Notes under the pieces: model-generated
The model's database searches: none
Told to the model about the DNA's origin: nothing
The model's input: the letters and a program-made list of their open reading frames with translations, nothing else
Shown here: positions 17,092 to 26,742 of the stretch, one piece after another
How the letters are laid out: the number at the start of each line of letters is the position of its first letter
Position numbering within the stretch: the stretch's first letter is position 1
Source of the DNA: Pseudomonas sp. MUP55
GTDB lineage: Bacteria; Pseudomonadota; Gammaproteobacteria; Pseudomonadales; Pseudomonadaceae
Reading direction: 5' to 3'
Assembly: GCF_034043515.1 (NCBI RefSeq)
Contig: NZ_CP138214.1
Span: 5,835,501 to 5,899,500, forward strand
Length of the DNA: 64,000 nt
Position numbers and translations under genes: made by a program

Positions 17092-17314
17092 AACCTTTAA
17101 TCAGCCCGAGCAGACGGATCACGTTCGCCTAGGTATAGTGCCGCCCCTCTCGCGTCTGCGGCCGTCGGTAACGAGGCCCGGGAACCACGCGAAACCGCAT
17201 GAATAACAACACCCGCAAAAGGATCGGGGTCGAAACGTTGTGCACTGCCTGGTGCCATACGACGCGTCGGACCGTCCTGCGTTTGCCATTAGAAAAATCA
17301 GCGAGGAACACTCC
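17092..17314 (+). promoter_or_regulatory. Promoter and long leader of the alanine symporter gene
   Basis: A good -10-like TATAGT at 17134-17139 is the only strong promoter element I see, which would give a leader of about 170 nt before the ATG at 17315. Sodium:alanine symporter genes are often preceded by glycine riboswitches, but I do not find the conserved glycine-aptamer elements here. The leader holds GC-rich segments that could fold. I do not assign it to any known RNA class. Confidence 0.4.
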
Positions 17315-18766
17315 ATGCTCGAAGTCATCAACGACTTCCTCTCAGGGAAAGTACTGATCGTGCTCATTGTCGGGCTCGGCGGTTATTTCACGATTCGCTC
17401 GCGTTTCGTGCAATTGCGTCACTTTTTCCACATGTTCTCGGTGTTTAAAGACAGCCTCAAGAGCAGCTCCGGCCAACTCAGTTCGTTCCAGGCGCTGATG
17501 CTCAGCCTGGCGGGCCGCGTCGGCGCCGGTAACATCGCAGGCGTCGGCATTGCCGTGACCCTGGGTGGCCCGGGTGCCGTGTTCTGGATGTGGGTCACTG
17601 CGCTGGTGGGCATGTCTTCGAGCTTCATCGAATGCTCCCTCGGCCAGTTGTACAAGCGTACCGATGCCGAAGGCACCTACCGTGGCGGCCCGGCGTATTA
17701 CATCCAGCACGGCCTGCACAAGCGCTGGCTGGGCATGGTCATGGCGTTCCTGCTGCTGGTGACCTTCGGCTTTGCCTTCAACGGCCTGCAAGCCCACGCA
17801 GTGACGCACTCGCTCAATAACGCCTTCGGCCTCGACACCACCTACACCGGCCTTGCGCTGGCCGTGTTGCTGGGCCTGGTGTTCATCGGCGGGATCAAGC
17901 GTATCGCCTCGATCGCCGACCTGCTGGTACCGGTCAAGACCCTGGTCTACATCGCAGTGACCCTGTACGTGATCGTGCTGCAGTTCGACCATGTTCCGGC
18001 CATGCTCGCAACCATCGTCAAGAGCGCGTTCGGCCTCGACCAGGCCTTCGGTGGCCTGGTGGGCAGCGCGATCATCATGGGCGTCAAACGCGGCGTGTTC
18101 GCCAACGAAGCCGGCCTTGGCAGTGCGCCTAACGTGGCAGCCGTGGCGTCGGTGGAACACCCGATCGCCCAAGGCGTGGTGCAGGCGTTCAGCGTGTTCC
18201 TCGACACCTTCGTGATCTGCACCTGCACCGCCTTGCTGATCCTGCTCTCCGGTTTCTACACCCCAGGCTTTGAAGGCGACGGCATTGCCCTGACCCAGAA
18301 CTCCCTGGCGGCGGTGGTCGGTGACTGGGGCCGCATGTTTATCTCGGTGGCCCTGGCGTTGTTCGTGTTTACCTCGATCATGTACAACTACTACCTGGGC
18401 GAGAGCAACCTGCGCTTTTTGGTCGGCAACAACCGCAAGGTGCTGATGGGCTACCGCGCACTGGTGCTGGTGCTGATTTTCTGGGGTTCCATCGAGAACC
18501 TGAGCACCGTGTTCGCCTTCGCCGACATCACCATGACCCTGCTGGCGTTCGTCAACCTGTTCGCCCTGGCGTTCCTGTTCAAGATCGCCATGCGCATCCT
18601 GAATGACTACGACAACCAGCGCGCCGCAGGCATCAAGACCCCGGTATTCGACTCCAGCCAGTTCCCTGACCTGGACCTGGACCGCAAGGCCTGGCCGGCG
18701 AATCCGGTAAAGCCGGACCCTGCCGTGCAGGTTGCTGCTGAACTCGAAGCCCAAGCGCAACGCTAA
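17315..18766 (+). CDS. Sodium:alanine/glycine symporter (AGCS family)
   Basis: This 483-residue inner-membrane protein has 10-11 hydrophobic helices and the AGCS hallmarks. These are SSFQALMLSLAGRVGAGNIAG near residue 62 (the GxGNIxG sodium/substrate segment), GAVFWMWVTALVGMSSSFIE near 88, and GVKRGVFANEAGLGSAPNVA near 258. Members import small neutral amino acids with sodium. GAGGA precedes the ATG at 17315; upstream in-frame sequence encodes a polar extension foreign to the family. It lies between aspA and an asparaginase gene, which fits an amino-acid catabolic cluster. A terminator follows. Confidence 0.93.
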   Translation: MLEVINDFLSGKVLIVLIVGLGGYFTIRSRFVQLRHFFHMFSVFKDSLKSSSGQLSSFQALMLSLAGRVGAGNIAGVGIAVTLGGPGAVFWMWVTALVGMSSSFIECSLGQLYKRTDAEGTYRGGPAYYIQHGLHKRWLGMVMAFLLLVTFGFAFNGLQAHAVTHSLNNAFGLDTTYTGLALAVLLGLVFIGGIKRIASIADLLVPVKTLVYIAVTLYVIVLQFDHVPAMLATIVKSAFGLDQAFGGLVGSAIIMGVKRGVFANEAGLGSAPNVAAVASVEHPIAQGVVQAFSVFLDTFVICTCTALLILLSGFYTPGFEGDGIALTQNSLAAVVGDWGRMFISVALALFVFTSIMYNYYLGESNLRFLVGNNRKVLMGYRALVLVLIFWGSIENLSTVFAFADITMTLLAFVNLFALAFLFKIAMRILNDYDNQRAAGIKTPVFDSSQFPDLDLDRKAWPANPVKPDPAVQVAAELEAQAQR

Positions 18767-18776
18767 GCAGATGACA

Positions 18777-18819
18777 CGCCGCGAGGCCTTGGGCATGCTC
18801 AGGGCCTCGCGGCGTTTTT
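18777..18819 (+). terminator. Intrinsic terminator after the alanine symporter gene
   Basis: A long GC stem (CGCCGCGAGGCC paired with GGCCTCGCGGCG) closes a short loop and is followed by five T. It begins 11 bp after the stop codon and ends 17 bp before the asparaginase ATG. Confidence 0.88.
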
Positions 18820-18835
18820 CGTTCAGGAGAATCAA

Positions 18836-19825
18836 ATGACCCAACCCGCCCAGAACGTCATGGTGCTCTACACCGGCGGCACCATCGGCATGCAGGCCAG
18901 CGCCAACGGCCTGGCGCCCGCTTCGGGTTTTCAAGCGCGGATGAGCGACTACCTCGCCAGCCAACCACAACTGCGCGTGCCAGCGTGGCGCTTTCGCGAA
19001 ATGGCGCCGCTGATCGACAGCGCCAACATGACCCCGGCTTACTGGCAACGCTTGCGTGTGGCGGTGGTCGGAGCGGTCGAGGCCGGCTGCGATGCGGTGC
19101 TGATCCTGCACGGTACCGACACCCTGGCCTACAGCGCTGCCGCCATGAGCTTTCAGCTGCTGGGCGTGCCGGCGCCAGTCGTGTTTACCGGCTCGATGCT
19201 GCCGGCCGGCGTACCGGACAGCGACGCCTGGGAAAACCTGAGCGGCGCCCTCGTGGCACTCGGTGAGGGCTTGTCGACAGGTGTGCACCTGTACTTCCAC
19301 GGTGAACTGCTGGCGCCGACCCGTTGCGCAAAGATCCGCAGCTTCGGCCGCAAGCCTTTCGCCAACCTGCAACGCCAGGGCGGCGTGGCCCGTGCCGAAT
19401 CGGTGCCGGACGCGCTGGATTATCGCCAGAACAAGGCGCCAGCCTGCATCGGCGTGCTGCCGCTGGTGCCGGGCATCACGCCCGCGCAACTCGACGGCTT
19501 GCTCGGCAGCGGCATTCAGGCGCTGGTGCTTGAGTGTTTCGGCAGCGGCACCGGGCCGAGCGACAACCCCGAGTTTCTCGCCAGTCTCGAACGGGCACGG
19601 GATGCCGGCATTGTGGTGGTGGCCGTCACCCAGTGCCATGAAGGCGGCGTGGAGCTGGACGTGTACGAAGCGGGCAGTCGCCTGCGCAGCGCAGGGGTTG
19701 TCTCGGGTGCGGGCATGACCCGGGAAACCGCGCTGGGCAAACTCAACGCGCTGGTCGGCGCAGGTCTTGCGGCGGACGTGATCCGCCAGCTGCTGGCCGT
19801 CAACCTGTGTGGCGAACTGGACTGA
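18836..19825 (+). CDS. ansA: L-asparaginase (type I-like, cytoplasmic)
   Basis: The enzyme hydrolyses L-asparagine to aspartate and ammonia, which feeds aspA upstream. The 329-residue protein has both catalytic threonine motifs: YTGGTIG at residues 12-18 and HGTDT at 92-96. VFTGSMLPAGVPDSDAWEN (about 115-133) and ECFGSGTGP are also typical. There is no signal peptide, so the cytoplasmic type I group is more likely than the periplasmic high-affinity type II, though the symbol is by analogy. CAGGAG precedes the ATG. It is separated from the symporter by an intrinsic terminator and therefore likely has its own promoter. Confidence 0.9.
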   Translation: MTQPAQNVMVLYTGGTIGMQASANGLAPASGFQARMSDYLASQPQLRVPAWRFREMAPLIDSANMTPAYWQRLRVAVVGAVEAGCDAVLILHGTDTLAYSAAAMSFQLLGVPAPVVFTGSMLPAGVPDSDAWENLSGALVALGEGLSTGVHLYFHGELLAPTRCAKIRSFGRKPFANLQRQGGVARAESVPDALDYRQNKAPACIGVLPLVPGITPAQLDGLLGSGIQALVLECFGSGTGPSDNPEFLASLERARDAGIVVVAVTQCHEGGVELDVYEAGSRLRSAGVVSGAGMTRETALGKLNALVGAGLAADVIRQLLAVNLCGELD

Positions 19826-19935
19826 CGCCGGCGCATACATAAGCACCGCCCCTCCTGATGAAGCGCTTTCTAGCATGGTGACGCCCGAGGCATGACCCCG
19901 GGTTGTTTCCCTCGCCGCGCCCATCAGGATCCACC

Positions 19936-22900
19936 ATGACTTCGACTACCGCAGTAAAAACCACCCGCGATCCTACGGTCGCTCTGCTGAACCAGCTGTC
20001 CCTTGGCCCCTCGTTTCGCGAAGTCGCGGCCGTCCTGTTGCGTGAGCAACTGCAAGTGCGTTATCCCAACGTGGACATCGACCCAGGCATCGCCATGATC
20101 GGCACGCCCCAACGCGACATCGTCGGGGACCGAATTGTCACCAAAGCCGTCGAGTACGGGACACTGGCCGGTATCCTGGCCAGGCAGGCGGTGCTGGCCA
20201 TCCCGGCCCTGTATATCGAGGGTGAACACTTCCTCACCCAGCAGCCCATCACCGAACCACCTGTGCATTTACCGGTGCGCGTCGATGAGATTGCCAGCAT
20301 CATCAACCATCTGGCGCCAGTGATGCTGCGAGGCTATCAGGCCCTGCAGCTGGAGTTCTGGAATCAGCCCAACGGCCACACCGGCCCGCATTGGCGTGGG
20401 CTGTCCAACATCCTGCGCGACGCCTGGAACGTGGACACGATCCCTGGCTGGAGCCATGACGATTGCGTCATGGCACGCAAGCTGTTCCGCGCGGCCGACC
20501 TGAAGGATCGCCGTCTCAACGACAGCCACGACACCCACGCGTACGTGCTGGATATCGATGAGGTCGGTGACGACGACACCAAAACCCACGTCATTGACAC
20601 CATCGTCGCGGTGCTGATCGGCAAACAGAACGGCAGCGAAGTCGTGCTCACCTACTCACCGCTCCAGGGCTACGACCGATATACCTCCCGCGAGCAATTC
20701 GACCAGGCTGTACCCGCACTGCTGGCTCCTTCCGTCGAGCGCAGGAAACTCCAGTGGCGCCTGTTCGAGCCCGAGGGGAACTTTTTCGATTGGCAAGCCT
20801 GCGAGTTGATTTCGATGCAGATCGAAGCCATCGGCACCCTCGATTTCTCGGATATCCGAGGCACCCAGGCGCCGCTGCCCACTCGTCCACGCGGCGAGAC
20901 CACAGGTGAGTCACCCAACATGGCCTGGCTTGAACAGGCGTTGCCCGACTGGCTGCAAAAAGCCAGCGCTGCTGACCTCGACGCCTATTCCCGGCACCTC
21001 AAAGACCTTTCCGCACTGCACAGCCTCAACGCCGGCAAGTCCTACCAGGACGGCATCGCCACCATTGAACAGTTCGCCCTCGACAAGCTGAAGACCGAAA
21101 TGCTCTATGACGGTCACACCAATGCCGTCAGCCTGGCGCTCGACACCTACGAGATAGAGGTACGGAGCCAAGTGATCTGGGGCACCTTCACGGTGCCGGG
21201 TCAGGTCGAAACCACTACCTTCAGCCTGGCGCAATTGGCGCTGCAAAACCTGATTGCCCTGCCCCTGGGCAACAAGATCCTGCGTCAACGCAACGGCCGC
21301 ACCATTCCCGACTGGCTGACAGTCAGCTATGTGGAAGAGCTGATTACCCGCATCGATATCGGCAGTACCTACCCTGCCCTGGTCAAGAGCACACTGCTTG
21401 GCGACCAACAGGAGTCAGCCCGGCGCCAGCAACTGTACGCCAGCCACCTGCGCATTCAGCTGCCATTGCTGGCGCTGCAGCTCAAGATACGCAACGAGGC
21501 CGGCCTGGATGAGCGCGGCTACCGGTATGTCGCTGCAGTAATGGCGCGAGAGGAAAACGATCGGCAAGTCGAGGGGCAAGCCATTGTGATCCGGCCGTTG
21601 GCGTTCGTCCCCAAGCGCCGCACCGACGCGTCCATGGATGTGGTGGCCAATATGTTTGTCATCGGTCCCCGGGACATGAGCGCCGGTCCCTGCCTGCTGT
21701 ACCGCCCCCTGCTCGACCAGCCGCTGGCACAATACCCTTCGCCGGCGAACCTGCTGTATTCGATCCAGCAGTCCGCGAGCCTGCGGGACTCGGTGCTGGC
21801 CTGGCTGCCCGATGGCGCACGTGATGACTATGCCCGTTACGTATTCCCGGGGACGCTGCCATCGCCCTGGGCGGTCGTCGAATTTCTGGTGGACCCAGGC
21901 AAACTGCTGACCTTGAGCGGGCCCATGTCGCTGGGTGAGGGCACCTTGACTGGGGACCCGTTCGAGGCCTTGTTCAAGGCCAACGCCAATGCACTGGTAA
22001 CGCTGGCGGACCGCCAGTCCGTGTCGAACGCCGAAGCGCGGTGGGCGACGCTCAAGCACGCCGGCTGGCTGATCTTCAATGCGGCCCTGCCGTTTCTTGG
22101 CAGTGCCATCGGCGCCGGGGCGTGGATCTGGCAATTGATGGATCAACTGCAAGCACTCGTTGAAGCCCAGGATCACGCCGACACCCAGGCCACCTGGGAA
22201 CGCCTCGCTGACCTGCTGATGAATCTGGGTCTGGCCATGGCGCTGCACAGCCTCACCCGCAGCACATCACGCGGCCCGGCAGAGAAGAAGACCGAGCCAG
22301 AGCAGGTCTCGCCGCCCGAGGCCATCCCTCCCAAAGCGCCGCCGGTAGTGAGCAAGGTGGCCGACATCCGCGATGGGCAATGGCCCCTCGATCACGCTCT
22401 ATCCTTGCATACCAGCGGTGCATTGAATCAGGCCCCGACGCGCCTTGGCGCCGTGCTGGACAGGTTCAAGCTCAGCAAACCGGCCGACCTGGGTGAGCCC
22501 ATCAGTGAGGCCGGCCCCTACAGGGACCTCTACCCGGCCGACGGGAAATACTACGCCCCGGTGGGCACGCGCTGGTTCGAGGTGAAGGTGGACGATAATG
22601 ACAGCGTCATCATTGTCGACCCGCATCAACCCCGACGTACCGGGCCACCGTTGGTTGCCAATCGCCAGGGCAGCTGGTTCGTCGATACCCGCCTGCGCCT
22701 GCGCGGCGGCGGCCCCAAGAGCCTGGCCCGTAAGGCGCAGACGCTCGCGCAACAGCGCGCCGAGACATTGCGCAAGCAGCTGAGCGAATTCGAGAAGGCC
22801 AAAAAGACCGCACAGGGCGAGCTGCAGAAAGCCCGCCAGCAGATGGACGAGGCCGCTTCAACCTCCGCCCAAGCGCGGCGACAGGACTACCTGCAAACCC

Positions 22901-24522
22901 TGGAAAGCCAACGCCAGGACTATGAAACCGCGCTGCAGCGTCTCAAGGAACTGCACATCCATGCGCCGACTCCTGACTATGCGCCAAGGGCCATCGGCTA
23001 CGTCAAAGCCCAACTGGACCTCGAGGCGGCCAGTCTTCGAGAAGCCCAGGCCGAATTCAGCCCCGTGTACAAGGAGTTTCTGAGGCATATCGAGCAAGAG
23101 GCCGCTTCGCCCCAGGAGCGACAGGTTGAAACAGCCCAGAAGATAACGGACCTCACCCCGAGCATCATCCAGCACCTGGACTACATCGACACTCGCTTCA
23201 GCCAATTGCGTAAGCTGTCCATCGAGGGGTTGGAGCTGATCCGGAGCACCAGGCGCCTGCTGCCCGCCTACACCAGCGATATGCTCAAGGCATTGAACGT
23301 CACAGTCGCCCGCGACTTGTGCCTGGATCCGCGAACCATCGCCACCACGCCGATGGCCTGGGCGACGATCGACAGTATCGTCGACCACGCGGTGCTGGCG
23401 ATCCAATGCTTGCAGGACACCCTGGAAGAACGCAGCGAATCCCGCCTGGACGAACGGATCGACAGCCTGATCAGCCTGATCGAGCAGTTCAAGCTCGTAG
23501 ACGAGCGCCTGCAGGATTTTCCCGAGGAGTTCAGTGACGAAGCGCTTAGCGCGCCGATTGAGCGCCTGCGCCAGCAAATCGAGGCGTACAACAAACAGAG
23601 CAGCCACCACCTGGCCCTGCTCACGGCCGAACGCACTATGCTGCGAACCCGTGCGACGCCACCGCCAACCCCGCCGCGACCGAAGAAGATATTCATCAAT
23701 ACCCGCTACTACGGGGTCCTGATCGGGGAGCAGCGCCTGACACCGATTGGCCTGGAAACCGACCTGGTGGATATCCGCTCACCCTTGACGGAAAAAATCG
23801 TCGCCACCTTCCACGAGAAAACCCCCGGCGTGTGGATTGAACACCTGCCCAGCACCTCAACGTCCGCCCCCGTCGTCGATTTGCAGACGAGCATCAATGC
23901 CGGCCAGACGCTTATCGACCAGTTGCCCGCCTTCGAGCTGCGTGCCACGGCCCAGGCCAACAAGCCATCGCGCAGCGCCATCGGTGTGGAGCAGATGTTT
24001 CATCAACATGCCAGGCGGCTGGAACAGGCCAGTGCTGATATTGACGAGGCGCTCACCGCCGGCAACGCCACCGAAAGCAACATGCCGTCTGCCGCCACGG
24101 TCAACAAGGCACTCAATGACGAAGTCAGTAGCCTCAATCGACAGGCCAAGGAGCATCGACTAAGAATCAGCAAACTCAGCCCTCCCACAATGACAGCTCT
24201 GGAGTGGCTGATGCGCAACGGGCAATTCACGATAAAGAAAACCGTCAACCGTCGCCGCATCAAAGGCCAAACCCCTGACTATCTGGATGAATACGCCATC
24301 AGTGAGCGCGGCTCCCACGAAGTCCTCTGGTATGCGCATTTTCACTACAGCACCCACTGGACGCCGAATAAATCATTCATCAGCGCTCGCCTGAAAACTG
24401 TAGCGGAACAGCGGCTGGGGGCGGCGGCTGACTCCGTCAAGGGCCTGGATGAGACACAAAGGGTGGCCTTCTACAGCAGCGAGATCAGTCTGGCGCAAGC
24501 CCAGCGGGTGTTTTTCCCATAA
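19936..24522 (+). CDS. Giant putative toxin/effector (DUF6543-like), copy 2
   Basis: This 1528-residue protein has the same overall plan as the product of 4808-10459 and looks like the DUF6543 / dermonecrotic-toxin-domain group; the family name needs a search to confirm. Residues 1-700 form a large N-terminal region. About 706-735 is strongly hydrophobic (LPFLGSAIGAGAWIWQLM). Residues 872-925 form a beta module with GTRWFEV and NRQGSWFVD. Residues 930-1012 are a long coiled coil rich in Gln, Glu and Ala. About 1252-1304 hold DLVDIRSPLTEKIVATFHEK and GVWIEH, 1448-1472 hold DYLDEYAI and WYAHFHY, and the end is QAQRVFFP. The ATG at 19936 has AGGAT upstream and is preferred over one 11 codons earlier. 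No Sec signal and no adjacent secretion genes are visible. Confidence 0.7.
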   Translation: MTSTTAVKTTRDPTVALLNQLSLGPSFREVAAVLLREQLQVRYPNVDIDPGIAMIGTPQRDIVGDRIVTKAVEYGTLAGILARQAVLAIPALYIEGEHFLTQQPITEPPVHLPVRVDEIASIINHLAPVMLRGYQALQLEFWNQPNGHTGPHWRGLSNILRDAWNVDTIPGWSHDDCVMARKLFRAADLKDRRLNDSHDTHAYVLDIDEVGDDDTKTHVIDTIVAVLIGKQNGSEVVLTYSPLQGYDRYTSREQFDQAVPALLAPSVERRKLQWRLFEPEGNFFDWQACELISMQIEAIGTLDFSDIRGTQAPLPTRPRGETTGESPNMAWLEQALPDWLQKASAADLDAYSRHLKDLSALHSLNAGKSYQDGIATIEQFALDKLKTEMLYDGHTNAVSLALDTYEIEVRSQVIWGTFTVPGQVETTTFSLAQLALQNLIALPLGNKILRQRNGRTIPDWLTVSYVEELITRIDIGSTYPALVKSTLLGDQQESARRQQLYASHLRIQLPLLALQLKIRNEAGLDERGYRYVAAVMAREENDRQVEGQAIVIRPLAFVPKRRTDASMDVVANMFVIGPRDMSAGPCLLYRPLLDQPLAQYPSPANLLYSIQQSASLRDSVLAWLPDGARDDYARYVFPGTLPSPWAVVEFLVDPGKLLTLSGPMSLGEGTLTGDPFEALFKANANALVTLADRQSVSNAEARWATLKHAGWLIFNAALPFLGSAIGAGAWIWQLMDQLQALVEAQDHADTQATWERLADLLMNLGLAMALHSLTRSTSRGPAEKKTEPEQVSPPEAIPPKAPPVVSKVADIRDGQWPLDHALSLHTSGALNQAPTRLGAVLDRFKLSKPADLGEPISEAGPYRDLYPADGKYYAPVGTRWFEVKVDDNDSVIIVDPHQPRRTGPPLVANRQGSWFVDTRLRLRGGGPKSLARKAQTLAQQRAETLRKQLSEFEKAKKTAQGELQKARQQMDEAASTSAQARRQDYLQTLESQRQDYETALQRLKELHIHAPTPDYAPRAIGYVKAQLDLEAASLREAQAEFSPVYKEFLRHIEQEAASPQERQVETAQKITDLTPSIIQHLDYIDTRFSQLRKLSIEGLELIRSTRRLLPAYTSDMLKALNVTVARDLCLDPRTIATTPMAWATIDSIVDHAVLAIQCLQDTLEERSESRLDERIDSLISLIEQFKLVDERLQDFPEEFSDEALSAPIERLRQQIEAYNKQSSHHLALLTAERTMLRTRATPPPTPPRPKKIFINTRYYGVLIGEQRLTPIGLETDLVDIRSPLTEKIVATFHEKTPGVWIEHLPSTSTSAPVVDLQTSINAGQTLIDQLPAFELRATAQANKPSRSAIGVEQMFHQHARRLEQASADIDEALTAGNATESNMPSAATVNKALNDEVSSLNRQAKEHRLRISKLSPPTMTALEWLMRNGQFTIKKTVNRRRIKGQTPDYLDEYAISERGSHEVLWYAHFHYSTHWTPNKSFISARLKTVAEQRLGAAADSVKGLDETQRVAFYSSEISLAQAQRVFFP

Positions 24523-24588
24523 GCTGATCTGGACGGGCAACGGCACACAACTTGCTGCCTGGCCTGGGTCTCTGTCGTGGAAATTGCC

Positions 24589-25581
24589 ATGCTCCATTCA
24601 CACCTGACCACCCTCAATGCCGTGTCCCTGATCCTCACCACCTTCGAGGCCCAGGGGCTGGTCGGCGAAAACCTGCTGGCGGGCAGCGGCATCTGCGCGG
24701 CGGACCTTAGCCGCGCCGACACCCGTATCACGACCCATCAGGAGATGCAGGTGTGCGCCAATGCCGTGGCCTTGCGCCAGGACATCGGCCTGGAACTGGG
24801 CCGGCGCATGCATGTTTCGTCCTACGGTTTGCTCGGCTATGCGCTGCTCACCAGTGCCACCTTTGGTGACGCTTTGCGCCTGGCGCTGCGTTATCCGGCG
24901 CTGCTGGGAACACTTTTCGAGCTGAGCCTTGAGGAAGATGGCGAACGGATCTGGTTCACCGCCAGCGATTATCGGGAGAATCCGGCACTGGCGGGGTTCA
25001 ATGTCGAGTTTTGCCTGGTGTCGCTGAAAGTCATCTGCGACGACCTTTTAGGGTGCGCGCTGCCGTTGCTCGGCGCGCGTTTCGAACACGCCGCGCCCGA
25101 CTATTGGCGGCGCTATGCCGACCCCTTCGATTGCCCGCTGCAATTCAACGGGCGCAGCAACGCCTTCGCGTTCGACAAGCACTGGCTCGACCGCCCCTTG
25201 CCCCTGGCCGACCCGGTCACCCACCGCGCCATGGCCGAGCGCTGCCGCAAACAGAACCTGGAGTTCACCGGCCGCCAGGCATGGCTGGGCCGGGTGCGCC
25301 AGTTGCTCGCCGCGCAACTGCATGCCGCACCGGGCCTGGAAGGGTTGGCCGAGCAAATGAACTGTTCGGCGCGCACCTTGCGCCGCCACCTGCATGACCT
25401 AGGCTGCAGCTACCAGGAAATGCTCGACGAACTGCGCTTCGACCGGGCCAAACAGTTGCTCGGGCAAGACGGGCTGGCGATTCACCGGATAGCCGAGCAA
25501 CTGGGCTTCAGCGAAACCGCAAGCTTTCGCCACGCCTTCGTGCGCTGGAGCGGCGTGACGCCGAGTCAGTTCCGCGCCTGA
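24589..25581 (+). CDS. AraC-family transcriptional regulator
   Basis: A 330-residue regulator. Residues about 15-200 form the arabinose-binding-type N-terminal domain found in OruR/ArgR-like and related AraC regulators (HVSSYGLLGYALLTSATFGDAL near residue 75). The C-terminal ~100 residues hold two helix-turn-helix units, NCSARTLRRHLHDLGCSYQEML and IAEQLGFSETASFRHAFVRW, ending in the family's typical TPSQFR. The ATG at 24589 is preferred over an in-frame GTG four codons upstream. It is immediately upstream of, and co-oriented with, the acetylpolyamine amidohydrolase and polyamine-binding genes, so it probably controls polyamine use. Confidence 0.88.
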   Translation: MLHSHLTTLNAVSLILTTFEAQGLVGENLLAGSGICAADLSRADTRITTHQEMQVCANAVALRQDIGLELGRRMHVSSYGLLGYALLTSATFGDALRLALRYPALLGTLFELSLEEDGERIWFTASDYRENPALAGFNVEFCLVSLKVICDDLLGCALPLLGARFEHAAPDYWRRYADPFDCPLQFNGRSNAFAFDKHWLDRPLPLADPVTHRAMAERCRKQNLEFTGRQAWLGRVRQLLAAQLHAAPGLEGLAEQMNCSARTLRRHLHDLGCSYQEMLDELRFDRAKQLLGQDGLAIHRIAEQLGFSETASFRHAFVRWSGVTPSQFRA

Positions 25582-25701
25582 TGAGCGAATAATGGACAGA
25601 CTCTTTGGCCATATCGATCCCCTTTTGGCCGCTGCGACCGTTCTCCCGCGCCGCGTCTGCCTCGACACTGCAAGGCATTCATGAGCCTGCGGAGAACACT
25701 G

Positions 25702-26742
25702 ATGCTGACAATCTATTCGCACGATCACCACCTGCACCACGGCCGTTGTGAGCTGATGGACGGGCGACTGATGCCCTGCTTCGAAATGCCGTCGCGCGCA
25801 GACCACGTGCTGCAACGGGTCAACGATCGCGCACTGGGTCCGGTGCAGCCGCCTCGCGACTTTGGCCTGGGGCCGCTGGAACGCGTCCACAGCTCGGACT
25901 ACCTGGCGTTCTTCAAGGGTGCCTGGGAGCGCTGGACCGCCTTCGGTGAGGACGGCGACCTGCTGCCCTACACCTGGCCCGCCCGCACCTTGCGCCAGAT
26001 CCTGCCCACCAGTCTGCACGGCCAGCTGGGCTACTACAGCTTCGACGGCGGCGCGCCGATCACCGCCGGCACCTGGCAGGCCGCCTACAGTGCCGCGCAA
26101 GTGGCGCTGACCGCTCAAGCGGCGATCCAGCATGGCGCCCACAGTGCCTTTGCGCTGTGCCGGCCACCGGGGCATCACGCCGCCAGCGACTTGATGGGCG
26201 GCTATTGCTACCTCAACAACGCCGCCATCGCTGCACAGGCGTTTCTCGACCAGGGCCAGCGCAAGGTCGCGATCCTCGATGTCGACTATCACCACGGTAA
26301 CGGCACCCAGTCGATTTTCTACGCGCGCAGCGATGTGCTGTTCACGTCGATCCATGGCCATCCGGAAGCGGAGTTTCCGTTCTTTCTCGGCTATGCCGAT
26401 GAGCCCGGCGAGGGAGATGGCCAAGGGTTCAATTTCAACTACCCACTGCCCGCCGGCTCCGGCTGGGACACCTGGAGCGCCGCGCTGGAAGAGGCCTGCC
26501 AAGAAATCCACAGCTATGGCGCCGACGTCATCGTGGTGTCGCTGGGCGTCGACACGTTCAAAGACGACCCGATCTCGCAGTTCAAGCTCGACAGCCCGGA
26601 TTACCTGGCCATGGGCCGCCGCATCGCACGCCTGGGCAAGCCCACGCTGTTCGTGATGGAAGGCGGCTACGCGGTGGAAGAAATCGGCATCAATGCCGTC
26701 AACGTACTCGAAGGCTTCGAACAAGAGGTAGCGGCCCAATGA
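25702..26742 (+). CDS. Acetylpolyamine amidohydrolase (histone deacetylase family)
   Basis: This 346-residue zinc hydrolase of the arginase/deacetylase superfamily removes acetyl groups from acetylated polyamines. It closely resembles P. aeruginosa AphA/AphB by the N-terminus (MLTIYSHDHHLHHGR) and the core motifs CRPPGHHA near residue 153, GYCYLNNAAIAAQ, ILDVDYHHGNGTQ near 193 with the zinc Asp and His, SLGVDTFKDDP near 275, and MEGGYAVEEIG. The ATG at 25702 is preceded by GGAG. Its stop overlaps the next ATG by four bases, so the two are translationally coupled. The neighbouring polyamine-binding protein supports the substrate call. Confidence 0.92.
   Translation: MLTIYSHDHHLHHGRCELMDGRLMPCFEMPSRADHVLQRVNDRALGPVQPPRDFGLGPLERVHSSDYLAFFKGAWERWTAFGEDGDLLPYTWPARTLRQILPTSLHGQLGYYSFDGGAPITAGTWQAAYSAAQVALTAQAAIQHGAHSAFALCRPPGHHAASDLMGGYCYLNNAAIAAQAFLDQGQRKVAILDVDYHHGNGTQSIFYARSDVLFTSIHGHPEAEFPFFLGYADEPGEGDGQGFNFNYPLPAGSGWDTWSAALEEACQEIHSYGADVIVVSLGVDTFKDDPISQFKLDSPDYLAMGRRIARLGKPTLFVMEGGYAVEEIGINAVNVLEGFEQEVAAQ

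Noticed and set aside
17092..17314. Glycine riboswitch upstream of the AGCS symporter
   Set aside because: The conserved glycine-aptamer elements were not found. Only a long leader can be stated.
17342..19924. 860-codon minus-strand frame opposite the symporter and asparaginase genes
   Set aside because: It spans two well-supported genes and an intrinsic terminator, and its composition (His, Gln, Gly, Arg) is typical of antisense frames in high-GC DNA.
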